Positions 43,550-45,174 of a DNA stretch of 45,174 bases are shown here, piece by piece. Every line of letters begins with the position of its first letter. Positions within the stretch are counted from its first letter, which is position 1. The notes below the pieces were generated by a model, which was not told the DNA's origin, made no database searches, and saw only the letters and a program-made list of their open reading frames with translations. Source of the stretch: Bacteroidales bacterium (GTDB lineage: Bacteria > Bacteroidota > Bacteroidia > Bacteroidales > UBA4181); contig JAISOY010000070.1 of NCBI GenBank assembly GCA_031275285.1, forward strand, positions 1 through 45,174, in the 5' to 3' direction. The translations under genes and the position numbers were made by a program.

Positions 43550-43561
43550 CCTTAGAGGTAT

Positions 43562-44725
43562 TCAATATATCCTTTTTCTGCCAAAAGTGTCGAATGAAAA
43601 GCCTAAAGTAAGAAACCACATGTCTCCGGAATAAATTCTCCCGGCTTTTCTGAATGCATCGGGCAGGTATGATATTCTCAGGTTGATATGATTTTGATAG
43701 AAAGGGTAGGAGGGATGTTTTTTCCTGAATTTCCACTCCAGGTTTGCCCCGGCTATCGGAGACCACCCGTTTATTTTAACATCTTCCAGTTGCGGATATT
43801 CATCCCGGAGATCTTCATCGGGGGTGGAAGAATTAAAAGATCCCCCTACAAAAGGACTGATGCGGAAGTTTGCATTGTCAAGGAAAGCATATCCGAGTGA
43901 AAAATAAAAATGAGTGGTAGATGCCTTGTCTCCTTTGAACCAATCCGTATCCGGAATATCCCGGGATAATTTACCGAATCCGCCCATAATGGCCATGTCC
44001 AGTACCCATCTTTGGTAGCGGACGCAAATATTCATATCGATATTACCTTTAGGATTTAAATAATCGTTGTTATGAAACGTGTATCCGCCGCGAACCCCAA
44101 ATCCCACTCCCCAATCGCCGGGAACGATTTTGAAAAAGATATGGGTTTTGATGAATTCGTTGTATTTTGAACCCGGATACCGGGCAATGAAAGCATCCGA
44201 TGCATCATTTAGTTCCTGTTGTGGTATGTTTGGGAGTAAATGGTCGGCCAGCATCATTTTTAATAAAAGGATCAGGAAATCCTTGTCTTCTGCGCCGGAT
44301 TCCGATTCGTTGATCCATTGGTTGAGGATGTCGTAATCCTGGACGGACCATTTGACCGCTATTTCTCCGACCCGGTGATTGGCCGGGACGTATTCGTGTT
44401 CCTTTTCTTTATCTATATTCAGTATAAACATTGTCAGGCGGTCATACTGTTTGGTCCAGTAATAAAGCAGGATACGTTCCCCAGGTAGAAATGACAGGTA
44501 GGTGTGGTCGTCGATATGGTCTTCAAGATAATTCATGACCAGTTTTACGGAATCAAAATCCATATTTTCAAATTGGTGGATCAGCAGCCGACGGCCTTTT
44601 TCGATATAGTCTTCCTTGGAATCGGGATAATTCAGTATCCTTTGTCCGATAGATATTTCCTGCCCGGAGATAGGAAGACAACAGAAAGTGATCAATACTA
44701 TCAATAAATTAATTCCGTATTTCAT
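43562..44725 (-). CDS. Exported protein with a probable outer-membrane beta-barrel domain
   Basis: A 387-residue protein I do not recognise by name. ATG 44725 gives a signal peptide (MKYGINLLIVLITFCCLPIS, ending SGQ). Residues about 20-180 are predicted helical (HQFENMDFDSVKLVMNYLED, LILLLKMMLADHLLPNIPQQ). The C-terminal half shows alternating strands with aromatic girdles (GVGFGVRGGYTFHNN, MNICVRYQRWVLDMAIMGGF, STTHFYFSLGYAFLDNANFRISPFVGGSF) and ends FLTLGFSFDTFGRKRIY, as in outer-membrane barrels. It sits between surE and aguB on the same strand, framed by terminator-like repeat copies. Function unknown. Confidence 0.75.
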   Translation of the reverse strand: MKYGINLLIVLITFCCLPISGQEISIGQRILNYPDSKEDYIEKGRRLLIHQFENMDFDSVKLVMNYLEDHIDDHTYLSFLPGERILLYYWTKQYDRLTMFILNIDKEKEHEYVPANHRVGEIAVKWSVQDYDILNQWINESESGAEDKDFLILLLKMMLADHLLPNIPQQELNDASDAFIARYPGSKYNEFIKTHIFFKIVPGDWGVGFGVRGGYTFHNNDYLNPKGNIDMNICVRYQRWVLDMAIMGGFGKLSRDIPDTDWFKGDKASTTHFYFSLGYAFLDNANFRISPFVGGSFNSSTPDEDLRDEYPQLEDVKINGWSPIAGANLEWKFRKKHPSYPFYQNHINLRISYLPDAFRKAGRIYSGDMWFLTLGFSFDTFGRKRIY

Positions 44726-44752
44726 GGTATGTAATGAGCTCAATCTATGTTA

Positions 44753-44787
44753 TTTAAGAAGATAATAAATAGCATTGGGTGATTCAC
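44753..44787 (-). repeat. Dispersed 3'-end repeat, diverged copy C
   Basis: TTAAGAAGATAATAAATAGC with CATTGGGTGATT matches the conserved core of copies A and B with several changes; its palindrome is degraded. Like them it lies just downstream of a - strand gene (surE). Confidence 0.45.
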
Positions 44788-44807
44788 TGTAAATAAAAGC
44801 TGTTTGA

Positions 44808-45174
44808 TCACTTTTTCTCAAATATCTTTTTCAGTTTTCCCATACTTTCGTAGCAGGTCATATCGATCTGTACGGGAACAATAGAAATGTAATTATTTTC
44901 CAATGCCCACTCATCCGTATCTTTAGCATCGAATTCCTCATTGAAAAAATCTCCGGTGAGCCAGAAATACTCGGAATTACCCGGATCGAAACGGCGGTCG
45001 AATTCTTCCTGCCAGTATCCGCGTGCCTGCCGTACAATACGTATCCCTTTGATATCGGAAACCGGAATTTTCGGAATATTCACATTCAGGCAGGTACCCC
45101 TGCGTAATCCGTTATCCCTGACTTGTTCGATGATATTCTGTATATGTCCTATATATGGGGAAAAATCGGCATCG
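44808..45174 (-). CDS. surE: 5'/3'-nucleotidase SurE, C-terminal part
   Basis: The last 121 codons of a gene running off the right edge; the frame is open to 45173. SurE is a cytosolic metal-dependent nucleoside monophosphatase acting in survival and nucleotide salvage. The visible part reads DADFSPYIGHIQNIIEQVRD, then NGLRRGTCLNVNIPKIPVSD with IKGIRIVRQARGYW and EEFDRRFDP, followed by YFWLTGDF, DTDEWALENNYISIVPVQID and the C-terminal helix ESMGKLKKIFEKK. The conserved LNVNIP and W-L-TG regions match SurE. The catalytic N-terminal DD site lies outside. A GTG at 45083 is an internal valine. Confidence 0.93.
   Translation of the reverse strand, partial: DADFSPYIGHIQNIIEQVRDNGLRRGTCLNVNIPKIPVSDIKGIRIVRQARGYWQEEFDRRFDPGNSEYFWLTGDFFNEEFDAKDTDEWALENNYISIVPVQIDMTCYESMGKLKKIFEKK

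Noticed and set aside
43518..43766. 82-residue - strand frame overlapping repeat copy B and the outer-membrane-like gene
   Set aside because: It is in another frame of a real gene and ends in the repeat.

Overview
The window is a chromosomal segment from a Bacteroidota, most likely Bacteroidales. The evidence is a SusD-like protein with DUF4959/DUF4998/DUF5000 lipoproteins, NigD-like, DUF4249 and GxGYxYP proteins, repeated TAnnTTTG promoter -7 boxes (one with a TTTG element exactly 19 nt upstream), weak Shine-Dalgarno sequences, and a LpxB lipid A gene. I cannot name the genus. No tRNA, rRNA, CRISPR array, transposase or integrase was seen.

Layout, left to right. (1) 1-2910: the 3' end of a glycan-utilisation operon on the + strand (C-terminus of SusD, then two paralogous surface lipoproteins sharing a DUF5000 module), closed by a complex inverted-repeat element. 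(2) 2993-6173: a sodium:solute symporter, an AT-rich methyltransferase and a hotdog thioesterase. (3) 6394-10848 (- strand): an AraC regulator, a class II aldolase/short-chain dehydrogenase fusion and a SorE-like zinc dehydrogenase, looking like a small sugar catabolic operon. (4) 11017-19458 (+): a TetR regulator, RND adaptor, RND pump, MATE exporter and TolC-like outer-membrane factor. A four-helix-bundle gene sits on the opposite strand between adaptor and pump, framed by direct repeats. (5) 19676-29939: a small regulatory-domain protein, a NigD-like lipoprotein, the conserved genes mscL, rpsO and pnp, a POT-like transporter, an unknown secreted protein, an ABC-F ATPase and a polysaccharide deacetylase. 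(6) 29995-32681 (-): an internally duplicated exported protein, lpxB and a DUF4249 lipoprotein, tightly coupled. (7) 32768-41910 (-): a carbohydrate-active block with two paralogous GH99/WbsX-like proteins flanking a GH106-like lipoprotein, plus a GxGYxYP protein. It has no SusC/SusD of its own. (8) 41911-45174: a 599-nt gene-free stretch holding a candidate small RNA with a consensus promoter and a strong terminator, then aguB, an outer-membrane-protein-like gene and the C-terminal part of surE.

How the genes work together: three parts look like functional units, namely glycan capture and uptake (left edge), sugar-phosphate-type catabolism (6.4-10.8 kb) and multidrug efflux (11-19.5 kb). The glycoside-hydrolase block probably degrades a rhamnose- and/or mannose-type glycan, but the substrate cannot be read from sequence. 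It lies between surE and lpxB, which I recall as often close together in related genomes, so it may be an insertion.

The most interesting non-genic observations are the candidate sRNA at 42215-42471, the four-helix-bundle cassette, an interleaved (pseudoknot-like) inverted-repeat element at 2796-2910, a roughly 82-bp repeat at the 3' ends of - strand genes, and a family of AAAGTCGGAA-type intergenic repeats.
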